64,000 bases of DNA from assembly GCF_007992495.1 (NCBI RefSeq), contig NZ_BKAJ01000032.1, positions 1 through 64,000 of the forward strand, given 5' to 3'. A model generated the notes under the pieces. The model was not told the origin of the DNA. It did not search any database and saw only the letters and a program-made list of their open reading frames with translations. Source of the DNA: Reyranella soli (lineage in GTDB: Bacteria > Pseudomonadota > Alphaproteobacteria > Reyranellales > Reyranellaceae). Of the stretch, positions 52,922 through 62,547 are shown piece by piece. Position 1 is the stretch's first letter; every line of letters starts with the position of its first letter. A program made the position numbers and the translations under genes.

Positions 52922-54160
52922 ATGAACGACATGACCCCGCCCGTCGTGGACGGTGAGCCGCTCGAGTTCAATCCGCTCGATCCGGCCTTCATCGCCGACC
53001 CGTATCCGTTCTATCGCCGCCTGCGCGAGACAGCGCCTGTCTTCAAGGCACCGCAGGGTTTCTGGCTGATCACGCGCTACGAGGACGTGGCTTTCGCCCT
53101 GCGCGACAAGCGCTTCGGCAAGGACTTCGTCGGCAACATTCAGCGTCGCTACGGCAACATCGACCGCATGAGCGAGCCGGCTGTCGCCTCCCTTGCCCGC
53201 ACGATGCTGGTTCAGGATCCGCCCGACCATACGCGGCTGCGTGGCCTGGTCACCAAGGCCTTCACCGCCCGTCGCGTCGCCGACATGCGTCCACGCATCA
53301 AGAAGATCGTCGATGATCAGCTCGATCGCGTCGCCGACAAGGGCGAGATGGACGTCATGCGCGACCTCGCCCATCGCCTGCCGGTGATCGTGATCTGCGA
53401 CATGCTGGGCATTCCCGAAGAGCAACGGGCGCCGTTCCTGGCCGGCAGCAATGTCAACGGCCGCATCCTCGAGCCCGTGCCGATGACCCGCGAGGAGATG
53501 GACCAGGCCAACCTCAATACCCAGATGGCGGGCGTCTACTTCAAGCAACTTTGCGACCTGCGCCGCCGCGAACCGCAGGACGACCTGACCACCGAGCTGG
53601 TACGTGCCGAAGAAGCGGGCGACAAGCTCACGGCGGAGGAACTCGAGGCCAATATCGGCCTTCTGTTCGGCGCCGGCCACGAGACCACCACCAACCTGAT
53701 CGGCAACGGTCTTCTGGCGCTGCATCGCCAGTCCGAGCAGTGGGAACGGCTGAAGGCCGACCCGTCGCTGATCCCCAACGCCGTCGAGGAGCTGCTGCGC
53801 TACGACTCGTCAGTGCAGCTCACCGGCCGCGTCACCAACACCGAGGTCGAGATCGGCGGCGTGACGCTCGGCGAGAGCGAGAGCATCGTTGCCCTGTTGG
53901 GCGCGGCCAACCGCGATCCAGCCCAGTATCCCGATCCCGACCGGCTCGATGTCGGCCGCGAGCACATCAGGCCGATGTCGTTCGGCGGCGGCATCCATCA
54001 TTGCCTGGGCGCCCAGCTTGCCCGCCTCGAGGCGGAACTGGTCTTTGCCGCCTTGATCGAGCGCATGCCGAACCTCACCTTGCCGGAGAAGGACAAACCG
54101 GCGTGGCGGCGCAGCTTCACCCTGCGCGGGCTGAGCAAGCTGCCGGCGGTGTGGCACTAG
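52922..54160 (+). CDS. Cytochrome P450
   Basis: The 412-aa protein is a soluble class I bacterial P450: I-helix GAGHETTTN, ExxR Glu290-Arg293, and heme-Cys361 in FGGGIHHCLG. It needs a ferredoxin and reductase that are not in the window. ATG 52922 is favoured because aagga is 8 nt upstream; ATG 52916 is too close. The substrate is unknown. It begins a plus-strand run of PP2C, asparaginase, RNA methyltransferase and SDR genes. Confidence 0.93.
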   Translation: MNDMTPPVVDGEPLEFNPLDPAFIADPYPFYRRLRETAPVFKAPQGFWLITRYEDVAFALRDKRFGKDFVGNIQRRYGNIDRMSEPAVASLARTMLVQDPPDHTRLRGLVTKAFTARRVADMRPRIKKIVDDQLDRVADKGEMDVMRDLAHRLPVIVICDMLGIPEEQRAPFLAGSNVNGRILEPVPMTREEMDQANLNTQMAGVYFKQLCDLRRREPQDDLTTELVRAEEAGDKLTAEELEANIGLLFGAGHETTTNLIGNGLLALHRQSEQWERLKADPSLIPNAVEELLRYDSSVQLTGRVTNTEVEIGGVTLGESESIVALLGAANRDPAQYPDPDRLDVGREHIRPMSFGGGIHHCLGAQLARLEAELVFAALIERMPNLTLPEKDKPAWRRSFTLRGLSKLPAVWH

Positions 54161-54175
54161 AGGTTGGCGTCGGAC

Positions 54176-54883
54176 ATGGCAGGACGGTGGCGGGGCGAGG
54201 GCGGCCAACATCAAGGTGCGCGCCCCTATCAAGAGGACAGTTGGGCGTTGCGCACGCTCGGCGACGGCTCATTGCTGGCGGTGGTCGCCGATGGCATGGG
54301 CGGCCATGCCGGCGGCGCCGTGGCCAGCAAGGTCGCGGTCGAGGCTTTCGTGCACGCGATCGAGCAGGGTGGCGGCCTGGCTGACGGGCTTTCGGAGGCC
54401 AATGCAGCGGTCGGCAGGACCGCGGCCGGCAAGGCCGAGCTCGAGGGCATGGGGGCGACCCTGGTGGCGGCGCAGGTGCGCGGCGACGAGGTGCGCTGGA
54501 TCAGCGTCGGCGATTCGCCGTTCTACCTGGTGTCGACGGGCACGATCGAGCGTCTGAACGCCGATCATTCGATGGCGCCGCAGATCGATGCCCTGGTCAG
54601 ACGCGGCATGCTGACGGCGGACGAGGCCGAGCATCATCCCGGCCGCCATACGCTGCGCGAGGCCGTCATGGGCCAGCCGCTCAGCCTCATAGACAAGGGC
54701 AGCCGCAAGCTCGGTCCCGACGTCAAGCTGCTGCTGTGCAGCGACGGCGTGCAGTCGCTCAAGGAAGCGGAGATCGCCGCGAGCGCCATCAAGCCGGTCG
54801 ATGGGATGATCAAGGCCGTGCTGGATACGGCCAAGGAGCATCAGGACAACGTTACGGTGGTAAAGCTGGAGCGCGCGCGATGA
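54176..54883 (+). CDS. PP2C-type serine/threonine protein phosphatase
   Basis: The 235-aa protein shows PP2C metal-binding motifs: QEDSW, VADGMGGHAGG, GDSPFYL, CSDGV and DNVTVV. It dephosphorylates Ser/Thr in a metal-dependent way. ATG 54176 is chosen; a TTG at 54164 is possible. It overlaps the asparaginase gene as ATGA. No partner kinase is near. Confidence 0.9.
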   Translation: MAGRWRGEGGQHQGARPYQEDSWALRTLGDGSLLAVVADGMGGHAGGAVASKVAVEAFVHAIEQGGGLADGLSEANAAVGRTAAGKAELEGMGATLVAAQVRGDEVRWISVGDSPFYLVSTGTIERLNADHSMAPQIDALVRRGMLTADEAEHHPGRHTLREAVMGQPLSLIDKGSRKLGPDVKLLLCSDGVQSLKEAEIAASAIKPVDGMIKAVLDTAKEHQDNVTVVKLERAR

Positions 54884-55878
54884 GCAAGTCGGTCGTCATC
54901 GAGGTCACGCGTGGTCCGGTGGTCGAGAGCCGCCACGAGGGCATCGCCGCGGTGGTGCGGCCGGACGGCGCGGTAGTGGCGTCATGGGGCGACATCGATT
55001 CGCTCATCCTGCCGCGCTCGGCCAACAAGCCGATCCAGGCCATGGCGTTCGTCGAAAGCGGCGCGGTGGAGCGCTTCGGTCTCGGCAACGAGCACATTGC
55101 GCTGGCCTGCGCCTCGCACAGCGGCGAGAGGCGGCACGTCGAGACGGTACAGGCGTGGCTCGCCAAGGTGGGCCTGAGCGAGGCCGACCTCGAATGCGGC
55201 ACGCATGCGCCGCGCCTGCAGGGCACGATCGAGGAGCTGGCGCGCGCGGGCAGGATGCCGACGGCGGCATTCAACAACTGCTCGGGCAAGCATTCGGGCT
55301 TTCTCACCACGGCGGTGCAGTACGGCGAGCCGACCAAGGACTACATCAAGTACAATCACCCGGTGCAGCGCCGCCTGCGCGAGGTCATGACCGATCTCTG
55401 CGGCACGGACGCCAACAGCTTTCCGTACGGCACCGACGGGTGCGGCATCCCAACGCTCGCCACGCCGCTCAAAAGCCTGGCGCGGGCCATGGCCAGCATG
55501 GCCGAGCCCTCTCGGCTGTCGAACAAGCACGCGGAGGCGGCCAGCCGCATCCGTACCGCGATGAATGCCGAGCCGTTCATGATGGCGGGCACAGGCCGCT
55601 TCTGCACGCGCATCAACGCGGCACTGCCCGGCGTGGCGCAGATCAAGACCGGCGCCGAGGGCGTGTTCTGCGGCATGCTGCCCACGCTCGGCCTCGGCGT
55701 GGCGATCAAGATGTGGGACGGCGCCGGCCGCGCCGCCGAAGTCGCGATGGCAAGCCTGCTCGATCATCTCGGCGTGCTGCCGGCCGGTCAGCGCGAGGAG
55801 ATCGTGCATCCGCCGGTGAAGAACGTGGTCGGCCTGCTGGTCGGCGAGATGCGTCCGGCGAAGAGCTGGCTGGGGTGA
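54880..55878 (+). CDS. Type II asparaginase (Asparaginase_II, Rhizobium-type)
   Basis: The 332-aa protein is of the thermolabile rhizobial asparaginase family: SLILPRSANKPIQAMAF, CASHSGE, NNCSGKHSGF, GTDGCGIPT and KTGAEGVFCGM. It deaminates asparagine to aspartate and ammonia. ATG overlaps the phosphatase stop as ATGA, and its own stop overlaps the next start as GTGA, so three genes are coupled. Confidence 0.9.
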   Translation: MSKSVVIEVTRGPVVESRHEGIAAVVRPDGAVVASWGDIDSLILPRSANKPIQAMAFVESGAVERFGLGNEHIALACASHSGERRHVETVQAWLAKVGLSEADLECGTHAPRLQGTIEELARAGRMPTAAFNNCSGKHSGFLTTAVQYGEPTKDYIKYNHPVQRRLREVMTDLCGTDANSFPYGTDGCGIPTLATPLKSLARAMASMAEPSRLSNKHAEAASRIRTAMNAEPFMMAGTGRFCTRINAALPGVAQIKTGAEGVFCGMLPTLGLGVAIKMWDGAGRAAEVAMASLLDHLGVLPAGQREEIVHPPVKNVVGLLVGEMRPAKSWLG

Positions 55879-57143
55879 GACTCGACATCCTGGAGATCGG
55901 CGCCCGCGGCGATGGCATCGCCGAACATGAGGGGCGGCGCTATTTCGTACCCTTCACCTTGCCGGGCGAGACAGTCGAGGCGGCGCCACGCGACAAGCGC
56001 GGTGAGGGCATCGCGGCCGACCTGGTGAAGGTGCTCGCGCCGTCGCGCCATCGCGAGCCGCCGCCCTGTGCGCATTTCGGAGTCTGCGGCGGCTGCGCCC
56101 TGCAACACTGGCGGCGCGACGCCTATACGGCCTGGAAGGTCGATCTGATCGTCCGGACGCTGGCGCAGCGTGGTGTCGACGCGCCGCGCTTCGAGCCGCC
56201 TCTGGTTGGCGCGCCTGGCGAGCGGCGCCGTGTCGACTTCGTGCTGCGTCGGCAGGGCAGGCGCGCGCTCGCCGGCTTCCATGAGCGCACGAGCCCGCGC
56301 ATCGTCGATGTCGACGTCTGCGTCGTCGCCCGGCCGACCCTCGGCGCGCTTCTGGAGCCGGTGCGGACCGCCGCTGCATCGATCCTGCCGGACGGCGCTG
56401 CGGCCGACGCCGTAGCGAACGAGACCGACAGCGGCATCGACCTGCTGCTGAGGCCGCACAAGCGCCTCGATCTGTCGCTGGAGCGGCACGAGGCGCTGGT
56501 TGCACTGGCCGAGCGCGCCGACCTGGCGCGGCTGAGCTGGGGCGATCGGGCGTCGGCCGAACCCGTCGTCGTGCGCCGCACGCCGTTGCTTCTGTTCGGC
56601 GAGGCGCGCGTCGACCCGCCACCCGGAGCCTTCCTGCAGGCCACCAAGCGCGCCGAGCAGGCGATGCGGGCTGCGGTCGCCGAATGGGTCGGCGATGCGC
56701 CGCGGCTTGCCGATCTGTTTGCGGGCGTGGGTGCGTTGTCGCTTGGCCGGGCCGGCAAGGTCACGCTGTTCGAGAGTGACAAGCCGGCTGTCACCGCGGC
56801 TGAAGCAGCGGCGCGCCGGTTGGGCGGGCGGGTGACCGTCGAGCGGCGCGATCTGTTCCGCAATCCGTTGACGGCGACCGAGCTCAACGGTTTCGATGCC
56901 GTGCTGCTCGATCCGCCGCGTGCCGGCGCTGCTGCGCAGTCGGCCGAGCTGGCGCGTTCCAAGGTGCCGCGCGTCGTCTATGCCTCGTGCGATCCCGCAA
57001 GCTTCGCGCGCGACGCGCGTACCTTGCAGGACGGCGGATACCGGCTGGAGAAACTGCTGCCGATCGACCAGTTCCTGTGGTCCGCGCATGTCGAGTTGAT
57101 TGCGCTGTTCGCCCGCGCACCGCTAAGGTCGGTCAAGACCTGA
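55875..57143 (+). CDS. 23S rRNA (uracil)-methyltransferase, TrmA/RlmD family
   Basis: The 422-aa enzyme has a TRAM-like start, an iron-sulfur set Cys65, Cys71, Cys74 with Cys149, the SAM-binding LADLFAGVGALSL and a catalytic Cys in YASCDPASF. It methylates C5 of uridine in rRNA; the exact position is unknown. It starts at GTG 55875. The housekeeping enzyme shares an operon with metabolic genes by position. Confidence 0.88.
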   Translation: MRLDILEIGARGDGIAEHEGRRYFVPFTLPGETVEAAPRDKRGEGIAADLVKVLAPSRHREPPPCAHFGVCGGCALQHWRRDAYTAWKVDLIVRTLAQRGVDAPRFEPPLVGAPGERRRVDFVLRRQGRRALAGFHERTSPRIVDVDVCVVARPTLGALLEPVRTAAASILPDGAAADAVANETDSGIDLLLRPHKRLDLSLERHEALVALAERADLARLSWGDRASAEPVVVRRTPLLLFGEARVDPPPGAFLQATKRAEQAMRAAVAEWVGDAPRLADLFAGVGALSLGRAGKVTLFESDKPAVTAAEAAARRLGGRVTVERRDLFRNPLTATELNGFDAVLLDPPRAGAAAQSAELARSKVPRVVYASCDPASFARDARTLQDGGYRLEKLLPIDQFLWSAHVELIALFARAPLRSVKT

Positions 57144-57171
57144 AAGATCTGGAAGGCGAGGAGACGGCGCG

Positions 57172-57939
57172 ATGATGTTCGACCTGACCGGCAAGGTGGC
57201 GGTGGTGACCGGCGGCAGCCGCGGCATCGGCCGCTCGATCTGCGAGCAGATGGCGGCCCATGGCGCCAAGGTCGTCGTGTCGAGCCGCAAGCTGCCGGCC
57301 TGCGAGGAGGTCGTGAAGGGCATCAAGGCCAAGGGCGGCGAGGCGACAGCCGTCGCCGCCAGCATCTCCGACAAGGCCCAGCTCGAGAACCTGGTCGCTG
57401 CCGCCCGCAAGGCCTACGGCAGGATCGACATCATGGTCTGCAACGCCGCGTCCAATCCCTACTTCGGGCCGCTGACGGGCCTGAAGGAAGAGGTGTTCGC
57501 CAAGATCATGCAGAACAACGTGATGTCCAACCTGTGGCTGATGAACATGGTCGGGCCGGAGATGGCGGAACGGAAGGACGGCGTGTTCATCGTCGTGTCG
57601 TCGATCGGCGCGCTGATCGGCTCGGCGCACATCGCCGCCTACAACATGAGCAAGGCGGCCGATCTCTCGCTGGTGAAGTCGCTCGCCATGGAATGGGGCA
57701 AGCACAACATCCGCGTGAACGCCATCGCGCCCGGCCTGATCCAGACCGACTTCGCCAAGGCGCTGTGGGACAATCCCGACATCCGCCGCGCCAACGAGAG
57801 CAAGGCGGCGCTGAAGCGGATCGGCCAGCCCGACGACATCGGCGGCGTAGCGGTGTTCCTGGCGTCAAAGGCCGGCAACTTCGTCTGTGGCCAATGCATC
57901 ATCGCCGACGGCGGCGTGATCGGGTCGGGAGCTGAATGA
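57172..57939 (+). CDS. Short-chain dehydrogenase/reductase
   Basis: The 255-aa SDR has TGGSRGIG, CNAASN, the catalytic Ser-Ser in VVSSIGAL and YNMSK, and ends CIIADGG. ATG 57172 or 57175. It is similar to sequences beside acyl-CoA enzymes; substrate unknown. A family-C hairpin follows and ends with a short T run. Confidence 0.9.
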   Translation: MMFDLTGKVAVVTGGSRGIGRSICEQMAAHGAKVVVSSRKLPACEEVVKGIKAKGGEATAVAASISDKAQLENLVAAARKAYGRIDIMVCNAASNPYFGPLTGLKEEVFAKIMQNNVMSNLWLMNMVGPEMAERKDGVFIVVSSIGALIGSAHIAAYNMSKAADLSLVKSLAMEWGKHNIRVNAIAPGLIQTDFAKALWDNPDIRRANESKAALKRIGQPDDIGGVAVFLASKAGNFVCGQCIIADGGVIGSGAE

Positions 57940-57965
57940 CGGCCAAACGTGGAACCAACGCCGGT

Positions 57966-58032
57966 GTCATCCCGAGCGTAGCGAGGGACCTTTCCTGCTG
58001 CCTTAAAGGTCCCTCGCTTCGCTCGGGATGAC
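57966..58032. repeat. Palindromic repeat, family C, as bidirectional terminator
   Basis: Arms gtcatcccgagcgtagcgag and ctcgcttcgctcgggatgac are near-perfect reverse complements with loop ctttcctgctgccttaaag. It lies between convergent genes and is followed by agttttt, so it could end both transcripts. Confidence 0.75.
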
Positions 58033-58052
58033 AGTTTTTCCCTAACTTCTAG

Positions 58053-58841
58053 CTACGAAGCCAAATCCAGCTCGCACCACACCGGAACGTGGTCGGACGG
58101 GTCCGGCAGGCCGCGTTCGGGCTTGTCGATGCCGACGTTGATCATGCGGTCGGCGGCCTGCGGCGACAGCAGCAGGTGATCGATCCGCAGGCCCCAGTTC
58201 TTGGCCCAGCAGCCGGCCTGGTAGTCCCAGAAAGTGTAGACGGTTTCGTCGGGGTGGAACGCTCGGACCGCGTCGGTTAGGCCGAGATTGAGCAGGCCGC
58301 GCAACGCAGCGCGCGACTGCGGCTGGCAGAGGGCGTCGTTGGCGAAGGCCTTCGGATCGTAGACGTCCATCTCGGTCGGGCAGACGTTGTAGTCGCCGCC
58401 CAGCACGAACATCTCCTCCTTGGCCAGAAGCTCGCGGGCGCGCTGGTTGAGGCGATCCATCCAGGCGATCTTGTAGGCGAACTTTTCCGTGGCGATGGGA
58501 TTGCCGTTGGGCAGGTAGAGTCCGCCGACCGTCAGCGGTCCCTTGGGGGTCTCGATGCGGCCTTCGATGTAACGGGCCGGCTCGTCGGCTACCGCATCGG
58601 GCAGGGCGCGCGCAGTGATCTCGACCGGATGCTGCGAGAGCATGGCCACGCCGTTGAAACCCTTCTGACCGACGATCTCGACCTTGTAGCCGGCGGCTTC
58701 GACCTCGAGGCGTGGGAACTGCGGCTCCTGCGCCTTGATCTCCTGCAGCACCACGACATCCGGCTTGGCCTGCTCCAACCATGCCAGGAGGTTTCCAGTC
58801 CGCTTGCGGACGGAATTGACGTTCCAGGTCGCGATCTTCAT
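58053..58841 (-). CDS. xthA: Exodeoxyribonuclease III
   Basis: The 262-aa protein matches ExoIII (AP endonuclease): MKIATWNVNSVR, QEIKAQEP, GGLYLPNGN, GGDYNVCPTEMD, WGLRIDHLL and SDHVPVWCEL. It acts in base-excision repair at abasic sites. Length and start (ATG 58841) match the family. It sits between two family-C repeats. Confidence 0.95.
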   Translation of the reverse strand: MKIATWNVNSVRKRTGNLLAWLEQAKPDVVVLQEIKAQEPQFPRLEVEAAGYKVEIVGQKGFNGVAMLSQHPVEITARALPDAVADEPARYIEGRIETPKGPLTVGGLYLPNGNPIATEKFAYKIAWMDRLNQRARELLAKEEMFVLGGDYNVCPTEMDVYDPKAFANDALCQPQSRAALRGLLNLGLTDAVRAFHPDETVYTFWDYQAGCWAKNWGLRIDHLLLSPQAADRMINVGIDKPERGLPDPSDHVPVWCELDLAS

Positions 58842-58863
58842 GGGGCCTTTATCGCAGCAGGAA

Positions 58864-58890
58864 AGGTCCCTCGCTACGCCCGGGACGACA
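58864..58890. repeat. Half family-C repeat
   Basis: The sequence aggtccctcgctacgcccgg resembles the right arm at 58008-58032 but lacks a nearby left arm. It lies between the exonuclease start and the erpA stop. Confidence 0.5.
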
Positions 58891-58900
58891 ACGCTGTGGA

Positions 58901-59233
58901 TCAGACGCTGAAGGAGTTGCCGCAGCCGCAGGACGAGGTGGCGTTAGGGTTCTTCACCTGGAAGGACGAACCGACCATCTCCTCGACATAGTCGAGCTCG
59001 CTGCCCTTGAGCAGCTCGAGCGACGTGCTGTCGACCAGCACCGCAGCGCCATTGCGCTCGATCACCAGGTCGTCGTCGGTGCGCTGCTCCTCGAACGAGA
59101 AGTTGTACTGGAAGCCCGAGCAGCCGCCGCCCAGCACGGCCACCCGCATCATGACGGGCTTGGCCTCCTTGGAGGCCAGGAAGGCAATCCGCTTGGCCGC
59201 GCTCTCGGTCACGGAAAAGGTGGTCTCAGTCAT
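58901..59233 (-). CDS. erpA: Iron-sulfur cluster insertion protein ErpA (A-type carrier)
   Basis: The 110-aa protein is an A-type Fe-S carrier: Cys in LGGGCSGFQY and the CGCG near the C-terminus. The opening SVTESAAKRI and length are typical of ErpA/HesB. It delivers clusters to target enzymes such as the Rieske and other proteins. ATG 59233 is well placed. An IscA role is an alternative. Confidence 0.93.
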   Translation of the reverse strand: MTETTFSVTESAAKRIAFLASKEAKPVMMRVAVLGGGCSGFQYNFSFEEQRTDDDLVIERNGAAVLVDSTSLELLKGSELDYVEEMVGSSFQVKNPNATSSCGCGNSFSV

Positions 59234-59339
59234 GCCTACAACATGTGGTTGGAGAGCGGCTTCGTCAATGCTTCAACCGGCAAATGCCCATAAATGGCCT
59301 GCGGACAATTATCCTCGCCGCACAAGGCCTTAGCGCCGG

Positions 59340-60236
59340 TCACGGCAGGGAGACCAGGGCGCGCTCGCGTGCCCGGATGCGCTCGCGGTGCAGGATATAG
59401 AGGCCAGACCCCATCACCAGGGGCAGGCCGAACCAGACCGTCCAGGACGGCTCCTCCTTGAACCAGAGGTAGCCGAACAGCATGGCCAGCACGATCGAGG
59501 TGTAGTCGAAGGGCGCCAGGACCGCCGTCGGCGCCAGCCGCCAGGCCCGCGTGTTCAGGATCTGCGCGACGCCGCCCAAAAGGCCCATCACGATCAGCCA
59601 CAGCCAGTCGATGGACGTCGGCCACACCCAGGCGGGCACGGCGCCGACCAGCGAGGCCGCGCTGGTCGCGAGCGACAGCCAGAAGAGGGCGACGACGTCG
59701 GAGTCATGGCGGCTCAGCAGCCGCAGCATGACGGTCGACAGCGAGTAGCAGAAGGTCGCGCCCAGCACGATCAGCGACATGGCGTGGATGTCCATGCCCC
59801 AGGGGTCGAGCATGATCAGCACGCCCAGGAAGCCCACCACGACTGCCGTCCAGCGCCGCCAGCCGACCGGCTCGCCCAGCATGGGCACCGACAGCGCCAC
59901 CATGAAGAGTGGGGCTGCATAGGAGATGGCATAGGCATCGACCAGCGGCATGCGCGGGAAGACGTAGAAGAAGCCCAGCGTGCTGCCGAACGCCACGATG
60001 ATGCGCAGGGCCTGCAGCCACGGCCGGTTCGGACGCACCGACTTGAGCCCTCCGGCGCGCCAGATGATGACCGCCACCGGCGCCATGGCGATGGCGCTCC
60101 TGAACAGCATGAGCTGGAAGGCGTCGTAGGTACTGCCCAGCGCTTTCACCATGGCATCCATGGTACAGAACAGCACCAGCGACCCCACCTTGAGATAGAT
60201 GCCGAGAAGTGCTGCGTGTTTGGGGATGATCGACAA
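59340..60236 (-). CDS. DMT-family transporter (EamA)
   Basis: The 298-aa protein has about ten transmembrane helices in two EamA repeats, typical of the drug/metabolite transporter superfamily. It exports or imports small metabolites; the solute is unknown. The track start corresponds to TTG 60236, giving SIIPKHAALLG; no ATG lies nearby except internal ones, so the start is uncertain. It is divergent from the CHASE2 cyclase gene. Confidence 0.85.
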   Translation of the reverse strand: MSIIPKHAALLGIYLKVGSLVLFCTMDAMVKALGSTYDAFQLMLFRSAIAMAPVAVIIWRAGGLKSVRPNRPWLQALRIIVAFGSTLGFFYVFPRMPLVDAYAISYAAPLFMVALSVPMLGEPVGWRRWTAVVVGFLGVLIMLDPWGMDIHAMSLIVLGATFCYSLSTVMLRLLSRHDSDVVALFWLSLATSAASLVGAVPAWVWPTSIDWLWLIVMGLLGGVAQILNTRAWRLAPTAVLAPFDYTSIVLAMLFGYLWFKEEPSWTVWFGLPLVMGSGLYILHRERIRARERALVSLP

Positions 60237-60300
60237 GGTGCGCTATTTGGCTCGGGCGGCATCCTTAGTAAAGTGACGGCTGCAGGGGGACCACTGCCGA

Positions 60301-62547
60301 ATGCGCATGAGATGGTTGTTTGGCCGAGGCAATACGCGCGCGCCGTGGATCGTCGCCGTCCTCGTGCTGATCAACGCGCTGCTGCTGCGTGCCATCGATC
60401 CACTTGAGGTCTCGCGCCTGCGCGACCTCGCCTTCGACAGCTATCAGCGGCTGAAGCCGCGCACCTACGATCCTTCCGTGCCCGTGCGGATCGTCGACGT
60501 CGACGAGGAGGCGCTCGCCGAATACGGCCAGTGGCCGTGGCCGCGCACCATCATCGCGCGGCTGGTCGACAAGCTCACCGAGCAGGGGGCCGTGGTGATC
60601 GCCTTCGACGTGGTGTTCGCCGAACCCGACCGATCGTCGATCAGTCGCATGGTGCGCGATCTCGTAGCCTACACCGATCCCGAGACGGTGAAAAAGCTCG
60701 CCGCGGCAGTGCAGGACAACGACCAGGTCCTGGCCGACGCCATGGCGCATTCGCGCGTGGTCCTGGGCTTCGGCTTCGACCTCAAGGGCGGCCAGACTCC
60801 GCCCAAGCGACAGCACGGCATGGCCTTCGCCGGCGATAATCCGCTGCAGTTCCTGCCGGAGCAGCAGGGGACGGTGAAGGCCATTCCGATCCTCGAGGCG
60901 GCGGCCAAGGGCAACGGCAGCGTCAACACCGACCTGGAGACGGTCGTGATCCGACGCGTGCCCATGCTGTTCCGCCTGGCCGGGCAGGAGGGTGTGTTTC
61001 CCGCCCTGTCGATCGAGGCGATGCGCGTGGCGCAGGGCGCCAACAGCTACGTGATCAAGTCGTCCGGCGCCAACCAGGAGGAGTCGTTCGGCACCAGGAG
61101 CGGCATCGTCGCCATCAAGACCGGCGACCTGGAGGTCCGCACCGACGCGCGTGGCCGCATGATCCTCTACGATTCAGGCCATCGCGCAGAACGCTACGTC
61201 TCGGCGGCCGCGGTGCTGAAGGGAACGGCGCCGGCGGCCAAGCTCGACGGCCAGGTCGTCTTCGTCGGCACCAGCGCGATCGGGCTGAAGGACACGCGCA
61301 GCACGCCGGTCGACGATGCCGTGCCCGGCGTCGAGGTCCATGCGCAGCTTGCCGAGCAGATGTTGACGCAGGACTTCCTCGCCCGGCCGGATTTCGCCGA
61401 CGGCGCGGAATTCCTCTATCTCGGGCTGATCGGTATCCTGCTCGTGGTGCTGCTGCCGCGGCTGTCGGCCGGCCGCATGGCGGTCGTGGCGGCCATCTTT
61501 ATCGGCGTCGGCCTTGCCGTGCCGTGGTTCGCCTTCTCGGAATACCATCTGCTGTTCGACCCGATCTATCCGCCACTCACCCTGGCGGCGATCTATGTCA
61601 GCGGCACGGCGATCGCCTTCATGCGTACCGAGCGCGAGCGGGCGGCGATCCGCGGCGCCTTCGGCCTCTATCTGTCGCCTGACAGGGTCGAGCAGGTCGC
61701 CCGTCATCCCGAGCTGCTGCAGCTCGGCGGCGAGCAGCGCGAGATCACCGTGATGTTCACCGACGTGCGCGGCTTCACACGCATCTCCGAGCAGTTCGAT
61801 CCGCACGGGCTGACGCGGTTCATGAACCGCTTCTTGACGCCGATGACCGACCTGGTGCTGAGCCACCAGGGCACCATCGACAAGTACATGGGCGACGCGA
61901 TCATGGCGTTCTGGAACGCCCCGCTCGCCGTGCCGGGCCATGCGGCGCGTGGCTGCGACACCGCGCTTGCCATGCAGGAGCAGCTGCACCGGTTGAACGA
62001 GGAGTTGCACGCGGAGGCCGTGGCGGCGGGGCGCGAGCATATTCCGCTCGCCATCGGCATCGGTCTCAACACCGGCTACGCCTCGGTCGGGAACTTCGGC
62101 TCGGCGCAGCGCCTGACCTATTCCTGCCTGGGCAACGACGTGAACCTCGCGTCGCGGCTGGAGGGGCAGTGCAAGACCTACCGGGTCGGCATCGTCATCG
62201 GCGAGAAGACCCGCCAGCAGGCCGAGGGCTACGCCACCCTCGAGCTCGATCTCGTCATGCTCAAGGGCAAGACGGAGCCGGAGCACGCCCATGCGCTGTT
62301 GGGCGGCGTTGCCATGGCCAAAACACCCGCCTATCAGGAACTGGTGCGGCGGCAGACCGAATTCCTGGCGCATTACCGGGCCGCCGCCTTCGCCGAGGCG
62401 CTTGAACTGATTCCCGGTTGTCAGGAGGCGGCCGACGCGCTGGGTTGGAACCAGGGTTACTACGAGATCATGCGTGCGCGCGTTGACGGCCTGATCGACG
62501 ACTCGCCGCCCGACTGGACGGGAGTGTATGTCGCCAAGGAAAAGTGA
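60301..62547 (+). CDS. CHASE2-domain adenylate/guanylate cyclase
   Basis: The 748-aa sensor has an N-terminal transmembrane helix, an extracytoplasmic CHASE2 domain (about 40-350), three transmembrane segments (about 370-440), and a class III cyclase domain with FTDVRGFT (metal Asp), DKYMGDAIMAFW and DVNLASRL (Asn, Arg). Key catalytic residues are intact, in contrast to the cyclase-like domain at 45131. It would make a cyclic nucleotide in response to an external signal. ATG 60301 or 60307. Confidence 0.92.
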   Translation: MRMRWLFGRGNTRAPWIVAVLVLINALLLRAIDPLEVSRLRDLAFDSYQRLKPRTYDPSVPVRIVDVDEEALAEYGQWPWPRTIIARLVDKLTEQGAVVIAFDVVFAEPDRSSISRMVRDLVAYTDPETVKKLAAAVQDNDQVLADAMAHSRVVLGFGFDLKGGQTPPKRQHGMAFAGDNPLQFLPEQQGTVKAIPILEAAAKGNGSVNTDLETVVIRRVPMLFRLAGQEGVFPALSIEAMRVAQGANSYVIKSSGANQEESFGTRSGIVAIKTGDLEVRTDARGRMILYDSGHRAERYVSAAAVLKGTAPAAKLDGQVVFVGTSAIGLKDTRSTPVDDAVPGVEVHAQLAEQMLTQDFLARPDFADGAEFLYLGLIGILLVVLLPRLSAGRMAVVAAIFIGVGLAVPWFAFSEYHLLFDPIYPPLTLAAIYVSGTAIAFMRTERERAAIRGAFGLYLSPDRVEQVARHPELLQLGGEQREITVMFTDVRGFTRISEQFDPHGLTRFMNRFLTPMTDLVLSHQGTIDKYMGDAIMAFWNAPLAVPGHAARGCDTALAMQEQLHRLNEELHAEAVAAGREHIPLAIGIGLNTGYASVGNFGSAQRLTYSCLGNDVNLASRLEGQCKTYRVGIVIGEKTRQQAEGYATLELDLVMLKGKTEPEHAHALLGGVAMAKTPAYQELVRRQTEFLAHYRAAAFAEALELIPGCQEAADALGWNQGYYEIMRARVDGLIDDSPPDWTGVYVAKEK

